A stretch of 64,000 bases of DNA. Source: Rummeliibacillus pycnus (GTDB taxonomy: Bacteria; Bacillota; Bacilli; Bacillales_A; Planococcaceae). The first letter of the stretch is position 1; each line of letters begins with the position of its first letter. A program made the position numbers and the translations under genes. The stretch lies in the NCBI RefSeq assembly GCF_002884495.1, contig NZ_KZ614145.1, positions 2,680,423 through 2,744,422 of the forward strand. Direction: 5' to 3'. Shown one piece after another: positions 28,234-41,767 of this stretch. The notes beneath the pieces are model-generated. The model did not search any database and had not been told where the DNA came from. It was given only the letters and a program-made list of their open reading frames with translations.

Positions 28234-28251
28234 TTATGCAATTGAGCATAA
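28234..28251. promoter_or_regulatory. Upstream activator site for the patA operon
   Basis: TTATGC-N6-GCATAA is a perfect 6-bp dyad, about 60-80 bp upstream of the -24 element. Extra GCATA half sites flank it at 28226-28230 and 28266-28270. Confidence 0.65.
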
Positions 28252-28276
28252 ATCAATGCCGAATTGCATAAAAAAA

Positions 28277-28310
28277 TATCCGTTAATGCATTCACATACA
28301 TTAACGGATA
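28277..28310 (-). terminator. Terminator of the sigma-54 activator gene
   Basis: TATCCGTTAATG (28277-28288) pairs with CATTAACGGATA (28299-28310). On the minus strand a run of seven T follows. Confidence 0.9.
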
Positions 28311-28313
28311 CTT

Positions 28314-30431
28314 CTATAATTCATATTCTTTTTTTAAAATTTTTTGATACTTACGGCTTACTGAAGATTGACTAATTCCAAGTGCTTTCGCAGCACGTGT
28401 CGTTGTCTTATATTGTTTCATAGCGAGCATGATTAATTGTTCCTCTACATCTTGAAGTGCCTCTTCTAATGGCATTACACGTGTAATAACTGGTTTATTA
28501 TGATTAACACTATAACCAAGTGATAAAAAGCGGCTAACGAACTCGGAAGTAATAACGGGTTCGTCAGCTGATACAACTAATCGTTCAATCATATTTTGCA
28601 ATTCACGTACATTACCCGGCCATGAATAAAATTCCAAAATATTAATGGCATCTGGTGTTAAGGTATAGTTCTTCCCATAACGTTTATTCAACTTTTCTAA
28701 AAAATGAAAGGCCAATACGGGGATATCTTCTACCCGCTCTCTTAAGGGGGGGATATGTAACGGAATAACATTTAAACGATAAAACAAATCCTCACGGAAA
28801 GTCCCCTTCGCTACCATTTCTTGCAATTTTTTATTTGTCGCTCCAATAATTTGCACATCAATAGGGATCGATTTTGTACTCCCAATTGGGACAATCTCGT
28901 GCTCTTGCAATACACGTAATAATTTTACTTGTAAATGTAATGGCATTTCTCCAATTTCATCTAAAAACAATACTCCTTCATGCGCCTGTTGGAAATATCC
29001 GATTTTACCATTCTTATCAGCGCCTGTGAATGACCCTTTTGTATAACCAAACAATTCACTTTCCAGTAAGTTTTCTGGAATGGCTCCACAATTCAGTTTC
29101 AAAAATGGCTTCTCTGAACGATGTCCTAGCTCATGTATAACTTGTGCAATAACTTCCTTTCCAACACCAGATTCACCATATAGCATAACGGTTGATGAAA
29201 AATCCGCAATTCGCTTCGCTTGTTGAACGATACGCTCCATTTTCTGACTACGGTAAATAAGCTGTTCTGTTGAACGTTCCTTATTTTTGAAAAGATCAAG
29301 TTCTTTTTTATATTGTGCGGAGATTTTTTTCATTTCTTGTAATTCACTCTCTAATCGAGTCGTCTCTGTAATATCCCGCGACGCGATTACAATACGATTA
29401 ATTTCCCGTTGTTCGTTAAAAATTGGATTCCCCACTGATAAAATTTTACGTTGATTTTTCGTTTCCTGAACAATTGAAACTTTTGTTTTCCTATTAAGTA
29501 CTTGGCTTATAGCAGTTGGGCAATAACGTCCTTCTTTTTCTAATTCTAATAAACTTTTACCTATCCATTCATTCAAATTCGTATCCCATACCCCAGGAAT
29601 CAGTCTCTCACTTGTACGAATTAACTCTCCTTTCCCATTAACAACTAATATTTCATCATAAATACTTGATAAAATAGCATTCAAATCTTTATTAAGCCCT
29701 TTAATATCTTCAATCTCTGTTGCCATTTCTTCTACTTTTGGTAAATCTTGAACGACAATGACAATACCTTCAACAGCCTGCTCAAAATTAATAATTGGGC
29801 AATAATCTACAAGTACAATCGCCTCATCGCCAATCTGAAGCTGATTTAATATCGTCTTTCCAGTATTAAAAACATAATGTAAATAGGATCGATTAAAAAT
29901 TGCTTCAGCATCACAATTTTCTACAAACTCTTTATCTAATCTCATCATCTTCAACGATGCATCATTATAATTGACAATACGGTGCGAGTGATCCACCACA
30001 AAAATCCCCATTGGTATAGATGTCAAAATAATCTTTAACAAATCTATTGCCTGATTATCTTGCTTAAAAAGCTCAACAAGCATCTCTTCGCGACGCAAAT
30101 ATCCGATTATATCTCCCTTAACTCCTTGCACAAGTGCAAATGGCTCCCCAATAATTTGAAACAATACTTTTACAGATAGATGTTTGTCGACTTGACAAAT
30201 GCTATCAAGTGAAGTGGCATATTGGCAAAGTTCTTCTACCGTTAAATGAGGGTTTTGTTGTACATCTTGTTGCAATGTATTCATATTAATATATGACTCT
30301 AACTTCCCTTGTCTTTTTAAAAATAAAAAGGGTTCTTTCATGTCCTTAATTGCTATTAGTTGTTGACGATCTAAATGATCAATATCAATTGTCACAAGTG
30401 GACGAAGTTTTTCTACATCAACTGCAAACAT
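28314..30431 (-). CDS. Sigma-54-dependent activator with PAS domains, putrescine regulon regulator
   Basis: A 705-residue enhancer-binding protein. An unassigned N-terminal sensory region (1-130) is followed by a PAS domain (about 140-230, SIPMGIFVVDHSHRIVNYND), a second PAS (about 250-355), and an AAA+ domain (from about 385) with Walker A GESGVGKE, the sigma-54 contact loop GSFTGADK and Walker B LFLDEIGEMP. It ends in a TyrR/Fis-type helix-turn-helix, TTRAAKALGISQSSVSRKYQ. The sigma-54 loop is GSFTGA, a tolerated variant of GAFTGA. It is encoded next to three sigma-54 promoters with shared palindromes, so it is almost certainly their activator. No response-regulator receiver is present; the PAS or N-terminal domains probably bind a polyamine-derived signal. 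Confidence 0.92.
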   Translation of the reverse strand: MFAVDVEKLRPLVTIDIDHLDRQQLIAIKDMKEPFLFLKRQGKLESYINMNTLQQDVQQNPHLTVEELCQYATSLDSICQVDKHLSVKVLFQIIGEPFALVQGVKGDIIGYLRREEMLVELFKQDNQAIDLLKIILTSIPMGIFVVDHSHRIVNYNDASLKMMRLDKEFVENCDAEAIFNRSYLHYVFNTGKTILNQLQIGDEAIVLVDYCPIINFEQAVEGIVIVVQDLPKVEEMATEIEDIKGLNKDLNAILSSIYDEILVVNGKGELIRTSERLIPGVWDTNLNEWIGKSLLELEKEGRYCPTAISQVLNRKTKVSIVQETKNQRKILSVGNPIFNEQREINRIVIASRDITETTRLESELQEMKKISAQYKKELDLFKNKERSTEQLIYRSQKMERIVQQAKRIADFSSTVMLYGESGVGKEVIAQVIHELGHRSEKPFLKLNCGAIPENLLESELFGYTKGSFTGADKNGKIGYFQQAHEGVLFLDEIGEMPLHLQVKLLRVLQEHEIVPIGSTKSIPIDVQIIGATNKKLQEMVAKGTFREDLFYRLNVIPLHIPPLRERVEDIPVLAFHFLEKLNKRYGKNYTLTPDAINILEFYSWPGNVRELQNMIERLVVSADEPVITSEFVSRFLSLGYSVNHNKPVITRVMPLEEALQDVEEQLIMLAMKQYKTTTRAAKALGISQSSVSRKYQKILKKEYEL

Positions 30432-30593
30432 TGTAATTCCCCCTTTGTTTCTTTCATCATATCATTTTACAAAATATTTAGAAAACTAATAAGAAAAATG
30501 TGATAAATAAAAAGATGAAATCAACTATCTTTAAGTTGTTCAAGCCGATACAGACTTATATATTTGACCAAATTTTTGACAGATATAAAGAAA

Positions 30594-30627
30594 AAATCCT
30601 TAAGACTCATTTTTGTCTTAAGGATTT
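30594..30627 (-). terminator. Terminator of the rRNA-tRNA operon 1
   Basis: AAATCCTTAAGAC (30594-30606) pairs with GTCTTAAGGATTT (30615-30627). On the minus strand TTTTTTCTTT follows. It lies just past tRNA-Glu. Confidence 0.92.
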
Positions 30628-30634
30628 CTTTAGA

Positions 30635-30706
30635 TGACCCCTACGAGATTCGAACTCGTGTTACCGCCGTGAAAGGGCGGTGTCTTAACCGCTTGACCAA
30701 GGGGCC
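30635..30706 (-). tRNA. tRNA-Glu (UUC)
   Basis: Cloverleaf read on the minus strand with anticodon loop CTTTCAC. Last tRNA of the array; the 3' CCA is not encoded. Confidence 0.95.
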
Positions 30707-30707
30707 A

Positions 30708-30784
30708 TGGCTCCGAAGGCAGGACTCGAACCTGCGACCCTCTGATTAACAGTCAGATGCTGCTACCAACTGAGCTACTTCGGA
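30708..30784 (-). tRNA. tRNA-Asn (GUU)
   Basis: Anticodon loop CTGTTAA on the minus strand; CCA is encoded. Confidence 0.95.
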
Positions 30785-30793
30785 ATTACGTTA

Positions 30794-30870
<77 letters not shown>

Positions 30871-30877
30871 ATAATAA

Positions 30878-30961
30878 TGGTGGAGGGGGGCAGATTCGAA
30901 CTGCCGAACCCGAAGGAGCGGATTTACAGTCCGCCGCGTTTAGCCTCTTCGCTACCCCTCC
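30878..30961 (-). tRNA. tRNA-Tyr (GUA)
   Basis: Anticodon loop CTGTAAA, with the long variable arm expected of bacterial tRNA-Tyr; CCA is encoded. Confidence 0.95.
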
Positions 30962-30970
30962 AAAAAATGA

Positions 30971-31043
<73 letters not shown>

Positions 31044-31053
31044 ATAATTACTA

Positions 31054-31129
31054 TGGTGGGTCGGGACAGAATCGAACTGCCGACACTTAGAGCTTCAATC
31101 TAATGCTCTACCAACTGAGCTACCGACCC
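31054..31129 (-). tRNA. tRNA-Phe (GAA)
   Basis: Anticodon stem TTAGA/TCTAA with loop TTGAAGC; CCA is encoded. Confidence 0.94.
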
Positions 31130-31160
31130 ATAATAATTTTGAATTGTGATTTAAAAAAAA

Positions 31161-31237
31161 TGGCGGTCCGGACGGGACTCGAACCCGCGACCTCCTGCGT
31201 GACAGGCAGGCATTCTAACCAGCTGAACTACCGGACC
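31161..31237 (-). tRNA. tRNA-Asp (GUC)
   Basis: Anticodon loop CTGTCAC; acceptor GGTCCGG/CCGGACC; CCA is encoded. Confidence 0.95.
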
Positions 31238-31252
31238 TTGTTATTTCTTTAA

Positions 31253-31345
31253 TGGAGGAGGAAGAGGGATTCGAACCCCCGCGCGGTTTGACCCGCCTGT
31301 CGGTTTTCAAGACCGATCCCTTCAGCCAGACTTGGGTATTCCTCC
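31253..31345 (-). tRNA. tRNA-Ser (UGA)
   Basis: Anticodon loop CTTGAAA with a long variable arm; CCA is encoded. Confidence 0.95.
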
Positions 31346-31360
31346 GAAATAATATTTATA

Positions 31361-31436
31361 TGGTGGAGCCTAGCGGGATCGAACCGCTGACCTCCTGCGT
31401 GCAAGGCAGGCGCTCTCCCAGCTGAGCTAAGGCCCC
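31361..31436 (-). tRNA. tRNA-Ala (UGC)
   Basis: Anticodon loop CTTGCAC; CCA is encoded. Confidence 0.95.
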
Positions 31437-31452
31437 ATATGTAAATTTGAAA

Positions 31453-31529
31453 TGGTCGGGAAGACAGGATTCGAACCTGCGACCCCTTGGTCCCAAACCA
31501 AGTGCTCTACCAAGCTGAGCTACTTCCCG
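31453..31529 (-). tRNA. tRNA-Pro (UGG)
   Basis: Anticodon loop TTTGGGA; acceptor CGGGAAG/CTTCCCG; CCA is encoded. Confidence 0.95.
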
Positions 31530-31533
31530 AATA

Positions 31534-31610
<77 letters not shown>

Positions 31611-31653
31611 ATATTATCATAATATCATTTTATATTAATAAAATTCGCAAAAA

Positions 31654-31728
31654 TGGAGCGGAAGACGGGGTTCGAACCCGCGACCCCCACCTTGGCAAGG
31701 TGATGTTCTACCACTGAACTACTTCCGC
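31654..31728 (-). tRNA. tRNA-Gly (GCC)
   Basis: Anticodon loop TTGCCAA; acceptor GCGGAAG/CTTCCGC; CCA is encoded. Confidence 0.95.
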
Positions 31729-31742
31729 AAATACTTTAAAGA

Positions 31743-31824
31743 TGCGGGTGAAGGGAGTCGAACCCCCACGCCTTGCGGCGCTAGATCCTAAGTCTAGTGC
31801 GTCTGCCAATTCCGCCACACCCGC
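31743..31824 (-). tRNA. tRNA-Leu (UAG)
   Basis: Anticodon loop CTTAGGA with a long variable arm; CCA is not encoded. Confidence 0.95.
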
Positions 31825-31841
31825 ATTATAAAATTAAATGA

Positions 31842-31914
31842 TGAGTCATGCAGGATTCGAACCAGCGACCCTCTGATTAAAAGTCAGATGCTCTACCAAC
31901 TGAGCTAATGACTC
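31842..31914 (-). tRNA. tRNA-Lys (UUU)
   Basis: Anticodon loop CTTTTAA; acceptor GAGTCAT/ATGACTC; CCA is not encoded. Confidence 0.95.
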
Positions 31915-31929
31915 ATTTAAGTAAAAAAA

Positions 31930-32005
31930 TGGTGGAGGATGACGGGATCGAACCGCCGACCCCCTGCTTGTAAGGCAGGTGCTCTCCCAGCTGAGCTAAT
32001 CCTCC
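31930..32005 (-). tRNA. tRNA-Val (UAC)
   Basis: Anticodon loop CTTACAA; first tRNA after the 5S gene; CCA is encoded. Confidence 0.95.
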
Positions 32006-32014
32006 ATTTATATA

Positions 32015-32130
32015 GCCTAGCAACGTCCTACTCTCGCAGGGGGACAGCCCCCAACTACCATCGGCGCTAAAGAGCTTAACTTCTGTGTTCGGCATGGGAA
32101 CAGGTGTGACCTCTTTGCCATCATTACTAG
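32015..32130 (-). rRNA. 5S ribosomal RNA, operon 1
   Basis: The minus strand contains CCATGCCGAACACAGAAG and the terminal GCTAGGC pairing, the usual Firmicute 5S signature, at about 116 nt. It lies 60 bp downstream of the 23S gene and 10 bp before tRNA-Val. Confidence 0.96.
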
Positions 32131-32190
32131 ACTATTGAGATTGTTCTCTCAAAACTGGATAAACACTCATTGAAGTTCTTAAGAACTTTT

Positions 32191-35117
<2,927 letters not shown>

Positions 35118-35422
35118 TTCAGTTTTCAATACACATCGCATTACGTCGTCAATTTCACTCGTTCAAATCCTCATGCACCAAAGTGCACTCCGGTTTTCAC
35201 TCACTCATTTCCTAGTACTACTCGTGTCTTGAAACCTTTTACAACTTTCAAGTTATTAAGCCTAAAAAATTTAAAACTTAATATAAAAAAATGTGTTACT
35301 TAAGAATTTCTTCAATGTCGTTTTATCCAGTTTTCAAAGAACAAGTTTTGAAAGCGATGAGCCTTCAAAACTGAACAGCAACCGTTAATCTTACAGACCC
35401 AAGGTCTGTATTCCGAAATATT

Positions 35423-36979
<1,557 letters not shown>

Positions 36980-37137
36980 ATAAAGTTTGAAAGCTCATTT
37001 GCTTTGCTAGCGTTATCTATTGATAACAATTTGTCCTTGTCACTAACAGAAGTTAGTGATCAAAGTTTATTGATTAACGTTTGCTTGTTCAGTTTTCAAG
37101 GTTCATATTTAACGTCGTCTATTTTAGCGACTTTTTT

Positions 37138-37256
37138 ATTATATCAAATCTCAAAAGCTATGTCAATAACTTTTTTTAACTTAATATTTTTTACTCATTT
37201 TTCGCTGTATCTCTTAGCGACTTAAATAATATATCATGCTATTTTATTTGAGTCAA
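37138..37256 (-). promoter_or_regulatory. Tandem rRNA promoters P1 and P2, operon 1
   Basis: P1: TTGACT (37256-37251), 17 bp, TATATT. P2: TTGACA (37166-37161), 17 bp, perfect TATAAT (37143-37138). Both are followed by AAGTCGCTAA. The leader between P2 and 16S is shared with operon 2. Confidence 0.88.
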
Positions 37257-37907
37257 TATATTTTTATTATATTTTATAAATTTATGAGTTTTTTCTGTTA
37301 TTGATAAAAAACTTATCACAGCAAATTTTTTATCTATGTTGATAGAGGTATTCAAGTATCACTATCGTATTAGCTAACCATATACTATAAATAAAATGAT
37401 TTACTTCAACTTTATAATAAGAAAATCTGTATAAAAGTTTTTACACAGTTCAAATTCACTTCTTACCTCCTTTAAGCAAATAGTAACTGTTGATTTTTTA
37501 AAACCTGTCATTACTTCTACTTCTTTGTTTTCAAAAATATTCGTTAAATTAAGAAGGCTGTAACTGAATTTCCTTTGCTCAAAGACCACCGCCTTTTACC
37601 AATAAATTGTCTTAAAATTGATACTGTCAAATACCAAGGCCTAACTTTTATAATGAATAACCGTAAAACAGATAGCTTAATCTTGGAGATTTTCCGAAAC
37701 GCTACTAATATTGCGATTTTATTTTGTGCTATTAAGTATTCTATTTTCTAATATTATAAATGTCTAAATAGAAATCCTTAAAAAAGAAAATGTAAGCTTT
37801 TGAACCTACAAATAAAACTTATTCAATGGATATTGGGCTTTTGACATTGAATTATCACCCAATAATACATATGGATAGTAAGAACAAAAAAAAGGAGGCT
37901 AAGAGTA
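37257..37907. other. AT-rich gap between rRNA operon 1 and the coat protein genes
   Basis: Nothing convincing is coded here. A 62-codon frame on the minus strand (37401-37589) and a short plus-strand frame near 37652 lack good ribosome binding sites and family resemblance. The strongest signal is the AAAAGGAGG ribosome binding site for the next gene. Confidence 0.5.
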
Positions 37908-38387
37908 ATGAACAAAGAGTTATTAGGTTCTTTAGTGAATCAAGTCATTAAAGTAGATAGGGGAGGCCCAGAAAACAATATTGGCATGTTGTTAGGCGCT
38001 GGAGAAGATCACATTACAATACTTACAGAAAACGATGGCATTATATACTATAAAACACAACATATCAAAAGCTTAACACATGATTCAAAAGGCGGATTGG
38101 AATTTAACACTGTAATTCCTGAAAATTTTGAGTATGTAAAAGGGGAGGATTTTAAAAGTGTTCTAGGTTCCCTACGCTATCAATGGGTACAAATCAATCG
38201 TGGCGGCCCTGAAAAATTGGAAGGCGTTCTAGATTCAGTTACTGATGATTATTTAACAATCATCTTGAACGAGGAAGTCATTCGAGTTTCTACGTTCCAT
38301 ATTCGAAGTATTAGCTATGGACTTAAAATTGAAAAAGAAGCGGCAGAAGATGTAACAGAAAAAGAAAGTAATGAGAAAAAACAATAG
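37908..38387 (+). CDS. CotB-like spore coat protein, two Sm-like repeats
   Basis: A 159-residue protein made of two copies of the repeat that forms the N-terminal half of B. subtilis spore coat protein CotB. Copy 1 is around residues 5-60 (VDRGGPENNIGMLLG then IIYYKTQHIKSLTH). Copy 2 is around residues 82-145 (INRGGPEKLEGVLD then VIRVSTFHIRSISYG). The RGGPE plus HIKSI pattern is diagnostic. It lacks CotB's long Ser/Lys-rich tail and ends in a short charged segment. It is probably made late in sporulation in the mother cell. I could not find a convincing sigma-E or sigma-K promoter. It leads a run of three related genes. Confidence 0.82.
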   Translation: MNKELLGSLVNQVIKVDRGGPENNIGMLLGAGEDHITILTENDGIIYYKTQHIKSLTHDSKGGLEFNTVIPENFEYVKGEDFKSVLGSLRYQWVQINRGGPEKLEGVLDSVTDDYLTIILNEEVIRVSTFHIRSISYGLKIEKEAAEDVTEKESNEKKQ

Positions 38388-38484
38388 AATTTCACTGATC
38401 TAAATACCTTGAAAAAAAGCACAATGTAAATTAAAGCAATAGTAAATAACTAAAAAATAACTTATGAAAGGGGCCCCCTAATTG

Positions 38485-39909
38485 ATGGAGGGTAACTTTG
38501 AAAAATCAATAGGGGGTCTTGTAGGTTCGAAAATTGGTTTTTATCTCAACGATAACCAATTTATCGAAGGCGTTTTATTAAACGTTAAGCGAGATCACCT
38601 AATTGTAAAGGTGAATCAGAGTGTTATTTATTTTGCGCTCAATCAAATTCATGCATGTTCAAAAAATGCTAAAGACTTTCGAGTATCATCTAACGTAGTT
38701 CCCTACCTAAACCGTAATAATTTAACAGATATATTGAATGACTTGAAATATAATTGGGTCACTATTAATTGCATGAGTAACCAAACATTTGCTGGATTGT
38801 TAAGTAGGATTTGCGAAGACCATATTATATTAGTTAACAATACAGAACAACTCTTTGTACAAAAATCTTATATTTCTAATATCTATAAAGGTATTTACGA
38901 AAATATTGAACAAAATCAAAAGAATAATGTTATAAAAGATACTATCCAATCATTATCTCCAGAAGACGAATCAAATCAACTCCTTGAACATGAATCTATT
39001 CTTCCTTCTACATCTGAGTCTACCTTATCTTCTGAAGTTGACTCTATTCTGACTTCTACACCTGAGCCTACCCTATCTTCTGAAACTGATCTTATTCTTC
39101 CTTCTACATCCGAATCTACCTTATCCTCTGAAACTAATCCTGTTACTACATTACCTGATTCTGTCCAACTTCCTATACCCAACAAAACTGTTCAATTTAA
39201 TGAATTTGATTCAAGGAATGAAAGTACTCACCATCTAGTAGAACCAACTAAAAACGAACAAAAAAACAAAAATAAGATGTCTGCACAAGAATACTTCAAT
39301 GCTATTAAAAGAAAAAATTATAACGATGAAACAAATCACCTAGATATCCAGAACTCCAACGAAGCAGGATCAACAACCCAAAATACTTACGTTCATTCAT
39401 CAAATGTTGAAGAATACGATAATGAATCAAATAATTTAACAAAAGAAGATCTAAATACTTTTATAATGAACAGAAATAGAAAAATTAGAAAAAGAAAATT
39501 TAAGCTAACCAAATCTAACGTATATCAAAAAGGAAAGAAAGATATTACGTTTTCAATCGCTTCTTTAACTGATAAAAAACTTTTAGATAAACCAAACATG
39601 TTAAATGAAGATTACGAAGTTTTTTATGATAATCCGAATTCTAGTAATCACTATACTGATCCATTATTTTCTAACTCCTTCGATCTTTCAACACAAAAAG
39701 TACTCAAAGAAGGCGATATTGATGAAAATTTACATCATTCAACTAACAATTTAGACTATAAACAATCATCATCTAATTGCCACATTGTAAATAAAACCAG
39801 TTCAAAAGAAGAAAAGATTGTTTTAGAAAAACAATACTATGCACTAATGAAACATGCTGAAAAAATGTATCTGCAATTAAAGAATGCTCGTTTAAAGAAA
39901 GAACATTAG
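38485..39909 (+). CDS. CotB-related coat protein with low-complexity tail
   Basis: A 474-residue protein. Residues about 1-130 hold two diverged Sm/CotB-like repeats (NDNQFIEGVLLNVKRDHLIV then VIYFALNQIHAC; LKYNWVTINCMSNQTFAGLL then LFVQKSYISNIYKG). After that come a Ser/Thr/Pro/Glu-rich stretch with three exact-length 16-residue repeats (nt 38998-39141), an Asn-rich disordered region, a basic patch RNRKIRKRKFKLTKS and a C-terminal helix LEKQYYALMKHAEKMYLQLK. RGGPE is lost. The long disordered tail is like that of CotB, which is phosphorylated in B. subtilis. I use ATG 38485 rather than TTG 38482. Spore coat assembly is inferred from the repeat and the neighbours. Confidence 0.7.
   Translation: MEGNFEKSIGGLVGSKIGFYLNDNQFIEGVLLNVKRDHLIVKVNQSVIYFALNQIHACSKNAKDFRVSSNVVPYLNRNNLTDILNDLKYNWVTINCMSNQTFAGLLSRICEDHIILVNNTEQLFVQKSYISNIYKGIYENIEQNQKNNVIKDTIQSLSPEDESNQLLEHESILPSTSESTLSSEVDSILTSTPEPTLSSETDLILPSTSESTLSSETNPVTTLPDSVQLPIPNKTVQFNEFDSRNESTHHLVEPTKNEQKNKNKMSAQEYFNAIKRKNYNDETNHLDIQNSNEAGSTTQNTYVHSSNVEEYDNESNNLTKEDLNTFIMNRNRKIRKRKFKLTKSNVYQKGKKDITFSIASLTDKKLLDKPNMLNEDYEVFYDNPNSSNHYTDPLFSNSFDLSTQKVLKEGDIDENLHHSTNNLDYKQSSSNCHIVNKTSSKEEKIVLEKQYYALMKHAEKMYLQLKNARLKKEH
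38998..39141 (+). repeat. Three tandem 48-bp in-frame coding repeats
   Basis: Units at 38998-39045, 39046-39093 and 39094-39141 each encode I-L-(P/T)-S-T-(S/P)-E-(S/P)-T-L-S-S-E and three variable residues. They differ mainly at third positions and conservative changes, so the array is old enough to have diverged but could still vary in copy number. Confidence 0.85.
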
Positions 39910-40031
39910 AGGAAATCACATGAACAAAACAATCTCATTTCTTTAATAGTTTACTTTATATTGATGATTCAATTATTGGTTTAGTTAGCTTAAATCTTTA
40001 TGTAGAAAAATTTATTAAAAAGGATGGTGAC

Positions 40032-40709
40032 ATGAATAAATTACTACAAAAATTCAGCAATGAAATAGTAGAGCTTGAGATATCCGGAGGGAAATTTCTT
40101 AAAGGTACTATGATCGATATCGGCAGTGAAATAGTTGTTTTATTTAATGGAAGTGATTATCTATACGTTCCTATTGAACATATTCAACATTTATCCCTAA
40201 ATAATGATAATGGGGATGAAATCGATAAACCTTCAGAACCTCCAACTATTATTTCGAACAAAGAGAAGGAAGATTTAACCCTGACTCAGGTTCTTACCCA
40301 AGCACAAGGAATGTATACAGAAATTTATGTAACAGGTAAAACTTCATTGCATGGATATATCTCGAACATTATGAATAATTACATCGTATTTCAATCACCT
40401 ATCTATAAAACCATGTTTATTGCATTAAAACATTTAAAATGGCTTATTCCTTATTCTTTTAATCAAAAGCCTTACGAATTGGCAGATCAAACCTTTTCTA
40501 TTCAACCTTATAATGAACCATTATCGAACAACTTAGAAATTCAAGTTGAGCATATGAAAAATGAACTGGTTGTCATTAATATTGGAGAGAAAAGCAATTA
40601 TATTGGAAAAATAATTGCGATCGAAGGGGAAATTGTAGAAATAAAAACTGCCAGAACAAATTCTGTTTATCTTAATCTAAATCATTTTAAAACAATTCAT
40701 TTGGTATGA
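40032..40709 (+). CDS. CotB-related protein, three Sm-like repeats
   Basis: A 225-residue protein with three diverged copies of the same beta-rich unit: residues about 5-60 (GGKFLKGTMIDIGSEIVVLF, YVPIEHIQHLSL), about 88-145 (LHGYISNIMNNYIVFQS, FIALKHLKWLIP) and about 172-225 (YIGKIIAIEGEIVEIK, VYLNLNHFKTIHL). The consistent pattern, a short strand G-x(2-4)-G then a hydrophobic strand and Y-x(3)-H-(I/L/F)-K/Q, links it to the two genes upstream. No RGGPE remains. It is probably a coat or spore-surface component. ATG follows AAAAAGGATGGTGAC. Confidence 0.62.
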   Translation: MNKLLQKFSNEIVELEISGGKFLKGTMIDIGSEIVVLFNGSDYLYVPIEHIQHLSLNNDNGDEIDKPSEPPTIISNKEKEDLTLTQVLTQAQGMYTEIYVTGKTSLHGYISNIMNNYIVFQSPIYKTMFIALKHLKWLIPYSFNQKPYELADQTFSIQPYNEPLSNNLEIQVEHMKNELVVINIGEKSNYIGKIIAIEGEIVEIKTARTNSVYLNLNHFKTIHLV

Positions 40710-40757
40710 TACCTATATATCCTAAATCAATTTGAAATTATTTATTCAATTTATAAA

Positions 40758-40803
40758 TTACCTGCAACCTTCACTTTTAAAGGGAGGGTTGCAAAGGTAA
40801 TTA
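40758..40803 (+). other. Long hairpin after the coat gene cluster
   Basis: AATTACCtGCAACC pairs with GGTTGCaaAGGTAATT with a small bulge. No T-run follows, so it may be a weak terminator or a transcript-end stabiliser. Confidence 0.45.
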
Positions 40804-40934
40804 TTGCCCTATAGGTTCAATTCATCGTTACTGTCTATCAATACGCAGGTTTTCCCTTTCAACTTATCTACCTTTCTGATCTCCCTATTGCTACTTGTGT
40901 ATAACTAATTATTTCATCAATACATATCCACAAT

Positions 40935-41720
40935 TTAATCTTCCATAAAGAATTTCTTTCGTTCCGTGGATATCCATTCCTCTAGGTTATCTCCACTTTT
41001 CCTAACTAAGCGGTTAACCAATACATCATGCCAAACGTAATCTTCCAATAAATAAATATGAACGGGATCATCTGTATAAAAAGCCAATTCACGATCATCT
41101 AATGATGACCCGTATATCATTTCCTTTGCATCAATGGATAAAATAAACCACCTCTTACTTGTTGGTGCTTCTGTAAAATGAGTGATTCGATGTAGATCTA
41201 CCCCTTTTACAGGTTCATTTACATGTAGTGTAATTCCTTGAATTTGGATATTTTCATCTACTTCATCTAAATCTTTTCTTAACTCTTCATACATATCATC
41301 CCACATCGAAATGATAATTCTTTTTTGGGCTTTTTTAATAAGTGATTTGCAATAGCTAGCAATCGTCGTTTTCTCTTTTAATGTAAGAACACGGTTGTCT
41401 GGCTTTTCTTCTGTTGTTTCTAGTTCTTTAAGCTTTTTGCTCAAACTTTGATAATTTGTTTCCCAAGTGGATTGTGCCTTTTCTAGAAAGACGTCTACTG
41501 GTAGTGGTGAATACACAGCCCCATCGTTTTTTTCCTCTTTTAAGACAATTCCCTTCTCAATTAGGTTTTTCAAAGTATCGTAGATTCGTGCTCTCGGTAT
41601 ACCAGAGTCTTTACTTACTTGATATGCTGTTACAGCCCCCAATTTGACCAAAGCAACATAGGATTTTGCCTCGTATTCAGTGAATCCCATTGCCTTTAGC
41701 TGCTTCACTAAGCTCTCCAT
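40935..41720 (-). CDS. TrmB-family transcriptional regulator
   Basis: A 261-residue regulator. The N-terminal winged helix-turn-helix of the TrmB type is at residues 1-75 (LKAMGFTEYEAKSYVALVKL, YQVSKDSGIPRARIYDTLKN). It is followed by a short coiled coil and a C-terminal effector domain of the phospholipase-D-like fold found in TrmB proteins (KKAQKRIIISMWDDMYEEL). TrmB regulators in archaea respond to sugars; bacterial ones are poorly known. I start at ATG 41720, which has GGAGGA ahead, not the ATG at 41735 that overlaps it. It is divergent from a TauE/SafE permease that it probably controls. Confidence 0.87.
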   Translation of the reverse strand: MESLVKQLKAMGFTEYEAKSYVALVKLGAVTAYQVSKDSGIPRARIYDTLKNLIEKGIVLKEEKNDGAVYSPLPVDVFLEKAQSTWETNYQSLSKKLKELETTEEKPDNRVLTLKEKTTIASYCKSLIKKAQKRIIISMWDDMYEELRKDLDEVDENIQIQGITLHVNEPVKGVDLHRITHFTEAPTSKRWFILSIDAKEMIYGSSLDDRELAFYTDDPVHIYLLEDYVWHDVLVNRLVRKSGDNLEEWISTERKKFFMED

Positions 41721-41767
41721 ACTGCATTCCTCCATTTTTTCTTATCTTCATCTTACCAAATCTATTT

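Noticed and set aside
37401..37589. 62-codon frame on the minus strand upstream of the coat genes
   Set aside because: No ribosome binding site at useful distance, AT-driven composition and no recognisable family. Could be a remnant but cannot be supported.
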